NCBI GenBank assembly: GCA_031261005.1 | Contig: JAISKF010000040.1 | Span: 1 to 64,000, forward strand | Reading direction: 5' to 3' | Length of the DNA: 64,000 bases | Source of the DNA: Enterobacteriaceae bacterium | GTDB lineage: Bacteria; Pseudomonadota; Gammaproteobacteria; Enterobacterales; Enterobacteriaceae | In this document: positions 39,789-50,369 of the stretch, one piece after another | How the letters are laid out: each line of letters opens with the position of its first letter | Numbering within the stretch: the stretch's first letter is position 1 | Notes under the pieces: model-generated | The model's database searches: none | What the model saw: only the letters and a program-made list of their open reading frames with translations | Told to the model about the DNA's origin: nothing | Made by a program: the position numbers and the translations under genes

Positions 39789-40690
39789 TGAGTTCGTTTA
39801 TTCAGCTTCAATCTCAACATCGCGCGCGCGTCGATCAAGCACTAGCTGGATATTTATCTTCCCTGCCATTGAATCAAGCACCGTTGGTAGACGCCATGCG
39901 TTATGGTGCATTACTTGGCGGAAAAAGGCTGCGCCCGTTTCTGGTGTACGCTACCGGTGAAATGCTTGGGTTATCGCCGGAAAATTTAGATGCCCCTGCC
40001 GCAGCGATTGAATGTATCCACGCTTATTCCTTAATTCACGATGATTTACCGGCAATGGACGATGATGATTTGCGGCGCGGTCAGCCGACCTGCCATATTA
40101 AATTTGGTGAAGCTCATGCAATTTTAGCGGGTGATGCGCTGCAAACACTGGCATTTTCTATTCTTTGTGATGCGTCAATGCCAGATGTTAACTGTGCAGA
40201 TCGTTTAGCCATGATTAGCGAATTAGCTTCTGCCAGCGGTGCAGCAGGAATGTGCGTCGGGCAAGCACTCGATCTCGAAGCGGAAAAGCGCAGAATCGAT
40301 CTGCAAGAATTAGAGCAGATCCATCGCCACAAAACCGGCGCATTAATTCGCTGTGCTATTCGTTTAGCTGCGCTGGCTGCGGGAGAACCTGCCCGCGCCG
40401 CCCTGCCGTTACTGGATCGCTATGCCAATGCGATTGGTTTAGCTTTTCAAGTTCAGGACGATATTCTCGATGTTATCGGCGCAACAGAAAAAATTGGCAA
40501 GCGTCAAGGTGCGGATATTCAACATGAGAAAAGCACTTATCCGGCGCTGTTAGGTATTGAGGGCGCGCAGGCAAAAGCGCAGGATTTATACCGCGAAGCG
40601 ATGAATGCACTATCCGAATTAGCCGCTCAATCTTATAATACGAATTCGCTGCAATCTCTCGCCAGTTTTATTATCGAACGCGATAACTAA
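39788..40690 (+). CDS. ispA: Farnesyl diphosphate synthase
   Basis: Condenses IPP with DMAPP and GPP to farnesyl diphosphate, precursor of undecaprenyl and ubiquinone chains. It has 300 residues. The first Asp-rich motif is DDLPAMD at 85-91, the second QDDILD at 223-228; GGKRLRPFL binds IPP. It is translationally coupled to xseB and followed by dxs after 38 nt. Confidence 0.97.
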   Translation: MSSFIQLQSQHRARVDQALAGYLSSLPLNQAPLVDAMRYGALLGGKRLRPFLVYATGEMLGLSPENLDAPAAAIECIHAYSLIHDDLPAMDDDDLRRGQPTCHIKFGEAHAILAGDALQTLAFSILCDASMPDVNCADRLAMISELASASGAAGMCVGQALDLEAEKRRIDLQELEQIHRHKTGALIRCAIRLAALAAGEPARAALPLLDRYANAIGLAFQVQDDILDVIGATEKIGKRQGADIQHEKSTYPALLGIEGAQAKAQDLYREAMNALSELAAQSYNTNSLQSLASFIIERDN

Positions 40691-40728
40691 ACGGCACTCA
40701 TAAGCACATAATTTTAGACGAGTTTTGG

Positions 40729-42591
40729 ATGAGCCTTGATATAACCCAATATCCAACGTTGGCGTTAATAAATAATCCCGACGATTTACGCCTGATTTCA
40801 AAAGATAAGCTGCCGCAACTTTGTGAAGAACTGCGGCAATATCTGCTGAACAGCGTCAGTCTTTCCAGCGGTCATTTGGCTTCGGGACTTGGCACAGTAG
40901 AGTTAACTGTGGCATTGCACTATGTCTACAACACGCCGTTCGATCACATTATTTGGGACGTAGGTCATCAGGCATATCCGCATAAAATTCTGACCGGTCG
41001 CCGCGATCAAATGCCAACCATTCGTCAAAAAGATGGGCTGCACCCTTTCCCGTGGCGCGAAGAGAGCGAATATGATGTGCTGTCCGTCGGTCACTCATCG
41101 ACATCCATCAGTGCCGGTCTTGGTATGGCAATTGCCGCCCAGCGCGAGGGCAAAGGTCGCCGTACCGCTTGTGTCATCGGTGATGGTGCGATCACCGCTG
41201 GCATGGCATTTGAAGCCATGAATCACGCAGGTGATGTCAAACCGGACATGCTGGTTATTCTGAACGATAACGAAATGTCGATTTCAGAAAACGTTGGGGC
41301 GCTAAATAATCACTTAGCGCAGATTATGTCCGGCAAGTTTTATTCCACATTGCGCGAAAGCGGTAAAATGATGCTGTCGGGATTACCGCCGATTAAAGAG
41401 CTGGTAAAACGCACCGAAGAGCATCTCAAAGGCATGGTTGTACCAGGTACACTATTTGAAGAATTTGGTTTTAATTATATCGGTCCGATTGACGGGCATG
41501 ATGTTCAAGGATTGATTCAAACGCTGAAAAATATGCGCGGTCTGAAAGGTCCGCAACTTTTACATATCATGACCAAAAAAGGGAAAGGCTACGCACCCGC
41601 GGAGAAAGATCCTATCACTTGGCATGGTGTACCAAAATTTGATCCTGAAACCGGCACGCAGCAAAAAGGCGGCAGCGCTTATCCGAGCTACTCCGGCATC
41701 TTTGGTGACTGGTTATGTGAAACCGCCGCAACGGATAAAAAGCTAATGGCAGTAACACCAGCGATGCGCGAAGGTTCCGGCATGGTGCGATTCTCCCGTG
41801 AATATCCCGATCAATATTTTGATGTGGCGATTGCCGAACAACATGCGGTGACGTTTGCCGCCGGTTTAGCCATTGGCGGTTTTAAGCCGATTGTGGCGAT
41901 CTACTCCACATTCCTGCAACGCGCTTACGATCAGGTCATTCATGATGTTGCCATTCAAAAGCTACCGATCATGTTTGCTATCGATCGCGGCGGCATCGTC
42001 GGTGCAGACGGACCAACTCATCAAGGCGCGTTCGACCTGAGTTACCTGCGCTGCGTGCCGGATATGATTATCATGACGCCAAGCGATGAAAATGAATGCC
42101 GCCAAATGTTGTTTACCGGTCATCATTATCAGGACGGACCTGTAGCAGTGCGCTACCCGCGCGGTAACGGTACTGGCGCAACTTTAGAGCCGCTGGCAAT
42201 GCTGGAAATAGGTAAAGCAAACGTTCGCCGTAATGGTGAAAAAGTCGCGATCCTCAACTTCGGTACGCTATTACCGCAAGCTCTGAAAGCCGCTGAACAA
42301 CTGAATGCTACCGTCGTTGATATGCGCTTTGTAAAACCGCTGGATCAATCGCTAATCCTTGAGCTGGCAGCAAGTCATGATGCTTTTATTACACTGGAAG
42401 AGAACGCCATTATGGGCGGTGCTGGCAGCGGCGTAAATGAGCTGCTGATGGCTCACCGCAACACCACTCCGGTGTTGAATATCGGTCTGCCTGATATTTT
42501 TATTGCACAAGGCGGTCAGGAAGAAATCCGCACTGAATTAGGGCTTGATGCCGATAGTATTGTTAAACAATATCGGACCTGGATTCAGTAA
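40729..42591 (+). CDS. dxs: 1-deoxy-D-xylulose-5-phosphate synthase
   Basis: ThDP enzyme that condenses pyruvate and glyceraldehyde 3-phosphate, the first step of MEP isoprenoid synthesis and a source of DXP for PLP and thiamine. It has 620 residues, the E. coli length. The ThDP motif runs from GDG at 151-153 to NDN at 179-181; the catalytic Glu lies in [17 protein letters not shown], and [19 protein letters not shown] is the second-domain block. The C-terminal domain contains [16 protein letters not shown]. Confidence 0.98.
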   Translation: MSLDITQYPTLALINNPDDLRLISKDKLPQLCEELRQYLLNSVSLSSGHLASGLGTVELTVALHYVYNTPFDHIIWDVGHQAYPHKILTGRRDQMPTIRQKDGLHPFPWREESEYDVLSVGHSSTSISAGLGMAIAAQREGKGRRTACVIGDGAITAGMAFEAMNHAGDVKPDMLVILNDNEMSISENVGALNNHLAQIMSGKFYSTLRESGKMMLSGLPPIKELVKRTEEHLKGMVVPGTLFEEFGFNYIGPIDGHDVQGLIQTLKNMRGLKGPQLLHIMTKKGKGYAPAEKDPITWHGVPKFDPETGTQQKGGSAYPSYSGIFGDWLCETAATDKKLMAVTPAMREGSGMVRFSREYPDQYFDVAIAEQHAVTFAAGLAIGGFKPIVAIYSTFLQRAYDQVIHDVAIQKLPIMFAIDRGGIVGADGPTHQGAFDLSYLRCVPDMIIMTPSDENECRQMLFTGHHYQDGPVAVRYPRGNGTGATLEPLAMLEIGKANVRRNGEKVAILNFGTLLPQALKAAEQLNATVVDMRFVKPLDQSLILELAASHDAFITLEENAIMGGAGSGVNELLMAHRNTTPVLNIGLPDIFIAQGGQEEIRTELGLDADSIVKQYRTWIQ

Positions 42592-42603
42592 TAATCATCT
42601 CAA

Positions 42604-42633
42604 TGTGGAGTCACTACATCTACTGACTCCGCA
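42604..42633 (+). terminator. Hairpin after dxs
   Basis: TGTGGAGTCA (42604-42613) pairs with TGACTCCGCA (42624-42633), ten pairs with one T-G, loop 10 nt. Only CTTTAAG follows, so termination strength is uncertain. Confidence 0.55.
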
Positions 42634-42952
42634 CTTTAAGCCTTACTCTCAACCGATCTTTGCTGTCACTATTGTTTCATAACTTCATAGCTTCATAGCT
42701 TCATAGCTTCCGCTATCCTCAGGCAGAATGATAAAACATCACACTGCCGTACTCCCTCACCGCTTTCAGCTCCAGTCATTCAATATTATCGAATATATGT
42801 TATAATTTTGTTATAAATTTTTTAATAAAAAGAAAATAAATTATCTGACAAGGTTAACAGTTTAAATAACCCACAAGTCTAGAATCAGAGCCGTTCATCT
42901 AATCATATGGTTTTTCTAACAAAGTTTTTGTGACAATGTTTAGGAGGTTTAT
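42634..42952 (+). other. Intergenic region with 8-bp tandem repeat
   Basis: At 42676-42707 four copies of an 8-mer follow each other: TTCATAAC once and TTCATAGC three times, a slippage-prone microsatellite. The remaining AT-rich part up to 42952 should hold the promoter of the amine oxidase-cytochrome cluster; AGGAGG lies 7 nt before its ATG. E. coli has yajO and pgpA between dxs and thiL; both are absent. Confidence 0.6.
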
Positions 42953-44532
42953 ATGGATGGCAAGAATTTTAGCCGCAGGGATTTATTAAAAATCATTGGC
43001 TCGGCAGCAGGCGGCGCTGTGATGTATCAAGTGATGTCATCTTTAGCAATGGCAAATGAAAGCGATTTCACTGCACCGCCCGTATTAGGCGGCGCATCAA
43101 ACGGCGCGAGTGTACTAATTTTAGGCGCAGGTCTTGCCGGTCTGGTTGCCGCCCATGAACTGCGTAAAGCGGGCTATAAAGTTTCCATTCTTGAGTACAA
43201 CAATCGTGTCGGCGGCAGAGCAATGGCATTTCATGGCGGCGATAAATACACCGAACTCGGCGGTTATACACAGGAATGCCGCTTTGATCCAAATCTGTAT
43301 ATCAATCCTGGTCCGTGGCGTGTGCCCTATCACCATCGCGGCTACCTCCATTATGCCCGTGAATTTGATGTCAAATTAGAAGCATTTAATGCGCTAAACG
43401 GCAATGCTTATCTGCATAGTTCTAAAGCCTTTGACGGCAAACCGCAACGTTATCGCCATATTGTGGCTGATTATAATGGTCAGATTACCGAACTACTCAG
43501 TAAAGCGATTACTCAAGATTCCCTAAATGCCGTTGTCACCAAAGAAACGCGCGAGATCTTACTGGAGTCATTACGTTCATGGGGCGTTCTCGATAAAAAC
43601 TTCCGTTATACCGCTGCGACTGCGGCAGCACAGCGTGGTTTTATGCAAGATCCAACCGCTGTCACTGATGGTATTCCGGGCAATCCGATTAAATTAGACG
43701 ACATTTTAACGTCACGCCTGTGGGAAACTCTCAGCCTCCCATTCTCCTATGAATATGGATCTTCCATTTTTCAACCTGTCGGCGGAATGGACGCCTTACC
43801 AAAAGCGATAGGTAAAACGCTCGCTGATGTTGTCACCTTAAATGCCAAAGTCACCAAAATCATTCAATCAGATAAAGAAGTCGCCGTGACTTATCAAGAT
43901 ACAGCGAATAACAATGCGGAGAAAACCGTGACGGCTGACTGGTGTATTTGCACTATTCCTTTCTCTATCTTGTCGCAGCTAGAACATAATTTCAGTAATG
44001 AGATGGAAGCCGGTATTGCCAGTGTGCCGTATGCGCCAAGTTTTAAAGCCGGTCTGCAATTTAAGCGCCGTTTCTGGGAAGAGGACGATGCCATTTATGG
44101 CGGTATCACGTTTACCGACTTACCTATCGGCAAATCTCCTATCCAAGCACGGACTATCTCTCGAAAGGTAAAGGTGTAGTGCTTGGCTCTTATCTGTTTG
44201 GTGTCCATGCTTTCGAGTTCTCCAGTCTGTCACCTGAGGAGCGGCTAAAAAAAGTTGTGGCGTCATTCAGCCAAATTCACCCGCAAGCCAAAGATGAATT
44301 TGATAACGGCATGACAATGGCGTGGCATCGCTCTCCGTTTACGCTCGGCTGTTATGGACTCTGGACAGAAGAAACACGCGCGAAACATTTTAAATCTGTC
44401 TCGCAAATGGATAAGCGCGTCGTAATGGCAGGCGAACATATCTCCTATATTCCCGCATGGCAAGAGGGCGCGATTCTGTCAGCGATGGAAGCTATCCGCC
44501 AAATTAATCACCGTGCGGTAGCGGATAAATAA
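42953..44532 (+). pseudogene. Tat-exported flavin amine oxidase, frameshifted
   Basis: A periplasmic FAD-dependent amine oxidase/dehydrogenase of about 525 residues, split by one frameshift. The N-terminus has a twin-arginine signal (SRRDLLK at about 7-13, hydrophobic stretch, AMA/N near 34). VLILGAGLAGLVAAHELRKAG with downstream Glu, Arg and GGRA is the FAD site. The first frame ends at 44179. Around 44131-44134 the reading shifts: a missing base after GGCAA would restore ISYPSTDYLSKGKGVVLGSY, joining the second part, whose AGEHISYIPAWQEGAILSAMEA is the C-terminal FAD motif. Everything else is intact, so the lesion is recent, a sequencing error, or possibly a recoded site. Two cytochrome c genes follow. 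Confidence 0.85.
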
Positions 44533-44545
44533 TCGGAGAAACATC

Positions 44546-44962
44546 ATGATTAATCGACTGATCGCCGTTTTATGCGTGTCGTTATTAAGTTCCGCACTCT
44601 GTTTTGCCGATGGCGTCGGCACTACGGGTCCTGCTCAGTTTTCACAACGCAGTGGCGAGAGCTTATATCAATCCCTTTGCCAAGCCTGTCACATGCCTGC
44701 CGGAGCTGGTGCCATTGGCGCTGGGCATTATCCGTCTTTAGCAAACAACGGCAACCTTATTTCATCAATGTTTCTGGCAAATATCATCATGTATGGACAA
44801 CGCGGAATGCCCGGATTTGGTGAAGTTTTAGATGATGAGCAAGTGACGGAGCTGGTGAATTACATACGTACTCATTTTGGCAATCATTATCAGGACAAAC
44901 TCACTACGGATAAAGTTCAGTTAATCCGTAAACCTGATTATGAATATGTTGATATGAATTGA
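44546..44962 (+). CDS. Small mono-haem cytochrome c
   Basis: A 138-residue periplasmic class I cytochrome c. The signal peptide is at about 1-21 (LCFA/D); the haem motif is C45-Q-A-C48-H49, and the distal methionine is likely in RGMPGFGEVL. It lies 13 nt after the flavin oxidase, with GGAG before its ATG, so it is probably the direct electron acceptor of that enzyme, in the manner of the NicA2-CycN pair (established in Pseudomonas). That pairing is inferred from position. Confidence 0.9.
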   Translation: MINRLIAVLCVSLLSSALCFADGVGTTGPAQFSQRSGESLYQSLCQACHMPAGAGAIGAGHYPSLANNGNLISSMFLANIIMYGQRGMPGFGEVLDDEQVTELVNYIRTHFGNHYQDKLTTDKVQLIRKPDYEYVDMN

Positions 44963-45027
44963 TCGACGAGTTGTTTTATCCGCTCTAGTCGCCTTGTTTA
45001 TAAATTAAAAGATATGCGAGATCAAAG

Positions 45028-46338
45028 ATGAAAAAGTTTATCTCTAGATCCATTATCATTCTCATCTGCTGTTTTTTGGTGATCGTCGCTTTTGCTTTGT
45101 GGTCAACCAACACACCTACATTAACCGCAGATCAGCGTGCGCTGAACACTCCAGATCTAATCCAAAAAGGCAGTTACTTAGCGACATTAGGTGACTGTGC
45201 CGCTTGCCACACAAAGCCGGACGCGCCGATGTATTCAGGCGGAGCGGCGATTAAATCACCGATCGGCATTATATATCCGGTAAATATCACGCCAGATAAA
45301 CAAAATGGTATCGGTGAATATACCTTGAATGATTTCGCTCGTGCAGTGCGTAACGGCATTCGCAAAGATGGCGTAACACTTTATCCGGCAATGCCTTATC
45401 CCTCTTATTCTCGTTTGAGTGATGATGACATTAAGGCGCTGTTTGCCTATTTCCAATATGGTGTGAAAGCAGATGCCAGCGCAAATCAGCCTAATGAAAT
45501 CGCATGGCCGCTCTCTATCCGTTGGCCTGTGGCGATTTGGCGTAAAATTTATGCGCCTGATGCTATCGCCTTTAATGCCAGTCACTATCCGGACGACCAA
45601 ATCGCACGCGGGGCTTATATCGTTGAAGGATTAGGGCATTGCGGAACTTGTCATACGCCGCGCGCGATTACGCTGCAAGAGAAAGGTCTGGATAAACGCG
45701 TTCCGACCTATTTGGCTGGCGGTCAGATTATCGATGGCTGGTTTACACCAAGTCTGCATAATGACACTAGCGGCTTAGAAAACTGGACAGCAAAAGATAT
45801 TGCCGCCACATTGCAATTCGGTCGCAATGACAAATCAGTGGTTATCGGCAAGCCGATGAATGATGTAGTGGAATACAGTAGTTCACAGTGGACAGAGCGC
45901 GATCGTCAGGCTGTTGCTGCCTATCTGAAATCATTACCCATTACCAATCCTGAAATCTCGTCATCTGGCGTTACTGCTACAAATAAAGAATCCATCAGTC
46001 AAAAAACTGATGTTGCATTCCTGTATCAAACCTCGTGTGCTTCATGTCACGGTGTTCAGGGGGAAGGGAAAAGTCAGATATTCCCTGCTCTCGCGGGAAA
46101 CAATACCGTGCTATCACCGAATCCGCAGACATTCATTCGGCTGGTATTAGAGGGCTACGATGTTCCCGTGTTCGATACCAATCTTTTACCAATGAGAATG
46201 CCGCATTTCCATGATCGATTAACCGATCAGCAAATTGCCGACATTATCACGTATACACGCAATAGTTGGGGGAATCAGGCATCGGCGGTGAGTGCCGAGC
46301 AGGTGAAGTTAGGTAGAGATCAGCTTAACGACAAATGA
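45028..46338 (+). CDS. Tri-haem cytochrome c, membrane-anchored
   Basis: A 436-residue cytochrome with an N-terminal anchor at about 6-24 and three CxxCH haem sites: C57/C60/H61, C205/C208/H209 and C337/C340/H341. It resembles the cytochrome subunits of alcohol, gluconate and sorbitol dehydrogenases of acetic-acid bacteria and pseudomonads, which pass electrons to ubiquinone. Here it ends a three-gene module with the flavin oxidase and the small cytochrome, 65 nt after the latter. A role as quinone reductase for the amine-derived electrons is inferred. The cytochrome c maturation genes are not in this window. Confidence 0.92.
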   Translation: MKKFISRSIIILICCFLVIVAFALWSTNTPTLTADQRALNTPDLIQKGSYLATLGDCAACHTKPDAPMYSGGAAIKSPIGIIYPVNITPDKQNGIGEYTLNDFARAVRNGIRKDGVTLYPAMPYPSYSRLSDDDIKALFAYFQYGVKADASANQPNEIAWPLSIRWPVAIWRKIYAPDAIAFNASHYPDDQIARGAYIVEGLGHCGTCHTPRAITLQEKGLDKRVPTYLAGGQIIDGWFTPSLHNDTSGLENWTAKDIAATLQFGRNDKSVVIGKPMNDVVEYSSSQWTERDRQAVAAYLKSLPITNPEISSSGVTATNKESISQKTDVAFLYQTSCASCHGVQGEGKSQIFPALAGNNTVLSPNPQTFIRLVLEGYDVPVFDTNLLPMRMPHFHDRLTDQQIADIITYTRNSWGNQASAVSAEQVKLGRDQLNDK

Positions 46339-46351
46339 TGAACTGATTTAC

Positions 46352-46378
46352 TAAGGGCAACCGTAACGATTGCCCTTA
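46352..46378. terminator. Convergent terminator, cytochrome / thiL
   Basis: TAAGGGCAA (46352-46360) and TTGCCCTTA (46370-46378) form a perfect 9-bp stem with a 9-nt loop. T-runs are weak on both sides, but its place between convergent genes supports a termination role. Confidence 0.6.
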
Positions 46379-46401
46379 CTGCTAATTATTCGCAGTGCGG
46401 A

Positions 46402-47370
46402 TCAACTAAAATGATCAAATCCACGTCCGATAAACTCCGCGGGTTTATCGCCATCAAGCAATTGTAAACCACCGTTGGCGGTAATTTGCCCGATGCAGTG
46501 ATAGGGAACGCCTAAGCCTGAAAGGATAGTATTCAGTGCGCCACGATTGTCTTCCGGTACAGTAAAGCACAGTTCATAATCTTCACCGCCGGTTAATGCC
46601 CAGCGAATTGCTTGTTCGCGGCTGCAACTGGCGCTTAATGCCTCAGAGAAAACGAAGCGATCGAGATAGACTTTCGCACCGCACCCGCTGGCAGTCAGAA
46701 TATGACCAAGATCGGAAATTAAGCCATCAGATATATCAATCGCTGACGTTGCCAGTTGGCGCATTCCTTGTCCCATCAGAATGCGCGGCTGCGGACGCAA
46801 ATGGCGTTGAAGCAGGTAATCACGCATGGTTTGATCGTCTACCGTGAGCTGATTTTGCAAAATCGCCAGACCTGCTGCGCTGTCACCGAGATAACCCGTC
46901 ACATAAATCCAGTTACCCGCTTTTGCGCCGCTGCGCGTTAACTCTTTATCGATCGGCACCCAACCATTGATAGTTAGCGTCAAACTCAAAGGTCCTTTGG
47001 TGGTATCGCCGCCAATAAGCTGCATTCCGTAATAATCCAGCAGTTGGAAAAAGCTGTCGCTAAAGGCTTCCAGCCATGTTTCATTAATTTCCGGCAAAGT
47101 TAATGCCAGTGAAACCCATGCAGGATCTGCGCCCATTGCCGCTAAATCGCTTAAATTTACAGCAAGAGATTTATAACCTAAATCAGCAGGATCAATATCA
47201 GGAAGAAAATGAATACCGGAAACTAAGGTATCGGTGCTAATGGCAAGATACTGCTTTTGGGACGGGACTAACAAGGCACAGTCATCGCCAATACCTAACC
47301 GGACGTCTTTACGCACATTGCCCTGACGTTTGAAATAGCGGGCAATAACGTCAAATTCACCACAGGACAT
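46402..47370 (-). CDS. thiL: Thiamine-monophosphate kinase
   Basis: Phosphorylates TMP to thiamine diphosphate, the active cofactor. It has 322 residues (E. coli 325). GIGDDCALL binds magnesium and nucleotide near the N-terminus; [41 protein letters not shown] and [10 protein letters not shown] are the conserved PurM-like blocks. It follows nusB after 156 nt. pgpA, its usual downstream partner in E. coli, is missing. Confidence 0.97.
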   Translation of the reverse strand: MSCGEFDVIARYFKRQGNVRKDVRLGIGDDCALLVPSQKQYLAISTDTLVSGIHFLPDIDPADLGYKSLAVNLSDLAAMGADPAWVSLALTLPEINETWLEAFSDSFFQLLDYYGMQLIGGDTTKGPLSLTLTINGWVPIDKELTRSGAKAGNWIYVTGYLGDSAAGLAILQNQLTVDDQTMRDYLLQRHLRPQPRILMGQGMRQLATSAIDISDGLISDLGHILTASGCGAKVYLDRFVFSEALSASCSREQAIRWALTGGEDYELCFTVPEDNRGALNTILSGLGVPYHCIGQITANGGLQLLDGDKPAEFIGRGFDHFS

Positions 47371-47398
47371 AACTGCAATACTCCAGACTTACTTAGAA

Positions 47399-47427
47399 AT
47401 AGGGCTGGCAATAAATGCCAGCCCTAT
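47399..47427. terminator. Hairpin between nusB and thiL
   Basis: ATAGGGCTGGCA (47399-47410) and TGCCAGCCCTAT (47416-47427) form a perfect 12-bp stem with a 5-nt loop. On the nusB strand only TTTCT follows, while the other strand has a T6 run. It may attenuate thiL transcription or protect the nusB message. Confidence 0.6.
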
Positions 47428-47526
47428 GACCTTTTTTACCTTTTATCTTTCGAGAGACCAGTCGGTCGCAGCTCGAAGTCTATTAGATAATAGTTTTGTG
47501 ATCAAAAATCTATCTGTATATCGATG

Positions 47527-47952
47527 TTACTGCTTGGCATTACGTACACGTAAACGGGGAACAATTTTATCCAGAACACCATTAACAAACTTGTGGCTGT
47601 CTTCTGCACCAAATGTTTTGGCTAATTCAATCGCTTCGTTGATGACAACTTTATAAGGCACATCTTCGCGTTTGCTTAATTCATAAACTGCAACACGTAA
47701 AATGGCTCTTTCGATTTGCCCTAACTCATCTAAAGTACGAGACAGATAAGGCGACATCAGCTTATCCAGTTCACCAGCATTTATTGCCGCGCCAGAAAAA
47801 AGCTCACGGAAATAAGTTACATCAACGTCTTTGACGTCCTGTTCCGTCAGAAATTCTAATTCAACATCGGCAATATCATTTTTAGATAATTGCCAAGAGT
47901 AGAGCGCCTGAACGGCGCACTCGCGGGCGCGGCGGCGAGCTGAAGGTTTCAC
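47527..47952 (-). CDS. nusB: Transcription antitermination factor NusB
   Basis: Binds boxA RNA with NusE (S10) to allow antitermination in rRNA operons. It has 141 residues from a GTG start, which matches the E. coli start [22 protein letters not shown] (here [11 protein letters not shown]). AAGGGG lies 6 nt before this GTG; the upstream ATG at 47985 adds 11 unconserved residues. [32 protein letters not shown] is the conserved C-terminal part. Confidence 0.96.
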   Translation of the reverse strand: MKPSARRRARECAVQALYSWQLSKNDIADVELEFLTEQDVKDVDVTYFRELFSGAAINAGELDKLMSPYLSRTLDELGQIERAILRVAVYELSKREDVPYKVVINEAIELAKTFGAEDSHKFVNGVLDKIVPRLRVRNAKQ

Positions 47953-48011
47953 GAAATTCCCCTTAGACCTTAGACAGACAATCAATAGTTATTCAGTATG
48001 AAATTTCACAC

Positions 48012-48482
48012 TTACGCTTTGATCGCCTTAATTACATTAATCATTTCTAACGCAGTTATCGCGGCTTCAGCGCCTTTGTTACCAGCTTTAGTGCCAGCAC
48101 GTTCGATAGCTTGCTCAATATTTTCAGTGGTCAATACACCAAAAGCGACCGGAATTTGGCTGTTCATTGCAACGCCTGACAGACCGGAGCTGCTTTCACC
48201 AGCAACATATTCAAAATGCGCTGTACCACCGCGAATCACCGTACCTAAAGCAACAACAGCATCATAACGACCAGTATCAGCCAAAGTACGAGTCGCTAAC
48301 GGCAGCTCATAAGCGCCCGGCACCCATACAACCGTAATGTTGGCATCAGAAACCTGACCAATACGTTTTAACGCATCAACTGCACCGCTCAACAGACTAT
48401 CGTTGATGAAACTGTTAAAACGCGCGATAACAATAGCAACACGGGCTTCTGGTGCTGCAACAATACCTTCAATAACGTTCAT
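48012..48482 (-). CDS. ribE: 6,7-dimethyl-8-ribityllumazine synthase
   Basis: Penultimate riboflavin step: joins 5-amino-6-ribitylaminouracil with 3,4-dihydroxy-2-butanone 4-phosphate (also called RibH). It has 156 residues. [48 protein letters not shown] (with catalytic His) and [15 protein letters not shown] are all present. It lies between ribD and nusB in the nrdR-ribD-ribE-nusB operon. Confidence 0.97.
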   Translation of the reverse strand: MNVIEGIVAAPEARVAIVIARFNSFINDSLLSGAVDALKRIGQVSDANITVVWVPGAYELPLATRTLADTGRYDAVVALGTVIRGGTAHFEYVAGESSSGLSGVAMNSQIPVAFGVLTTENIEQAIERAGTKAGNKGAEAAITALEMINVIKAIKA

Positions 48483-48604
48483 AAAAGTATACCTTTGGTT
48501 TCTTGATTCATTAACCCGATGAGGGTGCGGATTCTATCATATTCTTTTGGCTACCGCGCTGCGGATTTACGCGCAGCCAACAATTAGTATCACTGGAAGT
48601 ATTG

Positions 48605-49714
48605 TTAACTGCGCGGCTGTAAGCGTAAACGCAAATCATCACCAATTTGCTGCACATCATGCAATGTAAACTGCGGCGCTTGAGATAACTGATCAATTCC
48701 AGCGAACTTACACAATCCCCTTGCGTTATCGCCCAATAATTTTGGCGCGAGATACAACACTAATTCATCAACCAACCCTGCTTGTAACAATGCTCCGGCA
48801 ATAGTTGCTCCGGCTTCTGTCCAGATAGTATTAATCTGCCGCCGACCAAGCTGCATCATTAATACTACCAGATCGATCGCGCCGTTATGTTCAGGGATAA
48901 TCAACTGCTCGACATTCGGTTGCCAGTTCTCATCACCTTTTTGGCTGCGTACCAACAAAATATCACCTGACAGTGAAAACAGTTTTAAATCAGGCGTTAA
49001 GCGATTATGAGCATCAAGAATAATTCGCACAGGCTGGCGCAATTTATCTTCGGGATAAAACGCCTGCACACGATTATCCAGCTCCGACCAACGCACATTT
49101 AACGAGGGATTATCTGCCAGCACGGTTGCGCTGGTGCTTAAAATTGCAGAGCTTTGCGCGCGGAACTGCTGTACATCACGGCGAGAATCAGCGCCAGTGA
49201 TCCACTGGCTTTCTCCTGATGCCATTGCAGTTTTACCGTCCAGCGAAGCAGCTAACTTCAGTTGCAGATAAGGGAAACCGGTACGCATACGCTTAAAGAA
49301 ACCGCGATTCACCGCTTCGGCTTCTGCCATCATCAAGCCATGTTCGACGTTGATACCCGCTTGCTGTAAACGATATAAACCGCGACCGGCAACTTCGGGA
49401 TTGGGATCTTGCATCGCCGCGACAACGCGCGCGATACCTGCATTAATCAGCGCATCAGCGCAAGGCGGCGTGCGCCCGTGATGGCTGCAAGGCTCCAGCG
49501 TTACATAAGCCGTTGCGCCTTTTGCCAGCTCGCCCGCCATACGCAGCGCATGAACTTCGGCATGAGGTTCACCAGCTTTTTGATGATAACCTTCGCCAAC
49601 AATCACGCCATCACGCACGATCACGCAACCGACATTTGGATTAGGTGTGGTAGTAAAACGCCCCATGCGCGCCAGCTCCAGCGCACGCGCCATAAATTTA
49701 GCATCAGTTTGCAT
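48605..49714 (-). CDS. ribD: Riboflavin biosynthesis deaminase/reductase
   Basis: Bifunctional: deaminates then reduces the pyrimidine intermediate after GTP cyclohydrolase II. It has 369 residues. The zinc deaminase half contains HAEVHAL and PCSHHGRTPPC (zinc ligands His, Cys, Cys; Glu is catalytic); the reductase half starts near residue 147 with LKLAASLDGKTAMASGESQWITG. It starts 6 nt after nrdR. No FMN riboswitch was seen upstream. Confidence 0.97.
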   Translation of the reverse strand: MQTDAKFMARALELARMGRFTTTPNPNVGCVIVRDGVIVGEGYHQKAGEPHAEVHALRMAGELAKGATAYVTLEPCSHHGRTPPCADALINAGIARVVAAMQDPNPEVAGRGLYRLQQAGINVEHGLMMAEAEAVNRGFFKRMRTGFPYLQLKLAASLDGKTAMASGESQWITGADSRRDVQQFRAQSSAILSTSATVLADNPSLNVRWSELDNRVQAFYPEDKLRQPVRIILDAHNRLTPDLKLFSLSGDILLVRSQKGDENWQPNVEQLIIPEHNGAIDLVVLMMQLGRRQINTIWTEAGATIAGALLQAGLVDELVLYLAPKLLGDNARGLCKFAGIDQLSQAPQFTLHDVQQIGDDLRLRLQPRS

Positions 49715-49720
49715 AGCGTT

Positions 49721-50170
49721 TTAATCCTGTAATTTAGCGATCTCTTCGCCAAATTCACGAATATCTTCAAAACTGCGGTAAACCGAAGCAAAACGGATAT
49801 AAGCCACTTTATCCAGTTTTTTCAACGCTTCCATCACCAAATTTCCCACCATCGACGCCTGTACTTCGCGTTCTCCGGTCGCTCGTAATTGAGATTCAAT
49901 ATGACTGATCGCCATTTCAATATCATCAGAACTTACCGGACGTTTTTCCAATGCTTTTAACATTCCGCGCCGTAATTTTTCTTCATCAAACGGTTCTCGA
50001 ATTTCGTTGCTTTTGATAATGCGCGGCATCACCAGTTCAGCGACTTCAAACGTTGTAAATCGTTCATTACAGAGCAAACACTGGCGGCGGCGGCGAACTT
50101 GCGTACCCTCGCCAACCAAACGCGAGTCAATCACTTTGGTATCAACAGCAGCGCAAAATGGACAGTGCAT
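49721..50170 (-). CDS. nrdR: Ribonucleotide reductase repressor NrdR
   Basis: Zinc-finger and ATP-cone repressor that senses ATP/dATP and controls nrd operons. It has 149 residues, the E. coli length. The zinc ribbon is C3, C6, C31 and C34, with RRRRQC before the second pair; the ATP-cone begins at [21 protein letters not shown]. The ATG at 50170 follows AGGAG and matches the family start; a longer frame upstream is not supported. Confidence 0.97.
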   Translation of the reverse strand: MHCPFCAAVDTKVIDSRLVGEGTQVRRRRQCLLCNERFTTFEVAELVMPRIIKSNEIREPFDEEKLRRGMLKALEKRPVSSDDIEMAISHIESQLRATGEREVQASMVGNLVMEALKKLDKVAYIRFASVYRSFEDIREFGEEIAKLQD

Positions 50171-50369
50171 AAAATCTCCTGAAAAATTTCCAAGTAAAAA
50201 GCACAATGGTGAATCGTAGAACCGCCATTCTAAACGGCTATACAAAATTGTGATATACCCGCAATACACAGAAACAAGGTATTTCAGGATAATTGATATG
50301 ATTATTCCTGTTTTACAGAGATTATAGCAGCAGACTATGTTCCCATATTAAGATTAGGATCTGTTCAAA

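Noticed and set aside
44100-44180. Programmed frameshift in the amine oxidase
   Set aside because: No standard slippery heptamer or following stem-loop was seen; a plain deletion or error is simpler, although not excluded.
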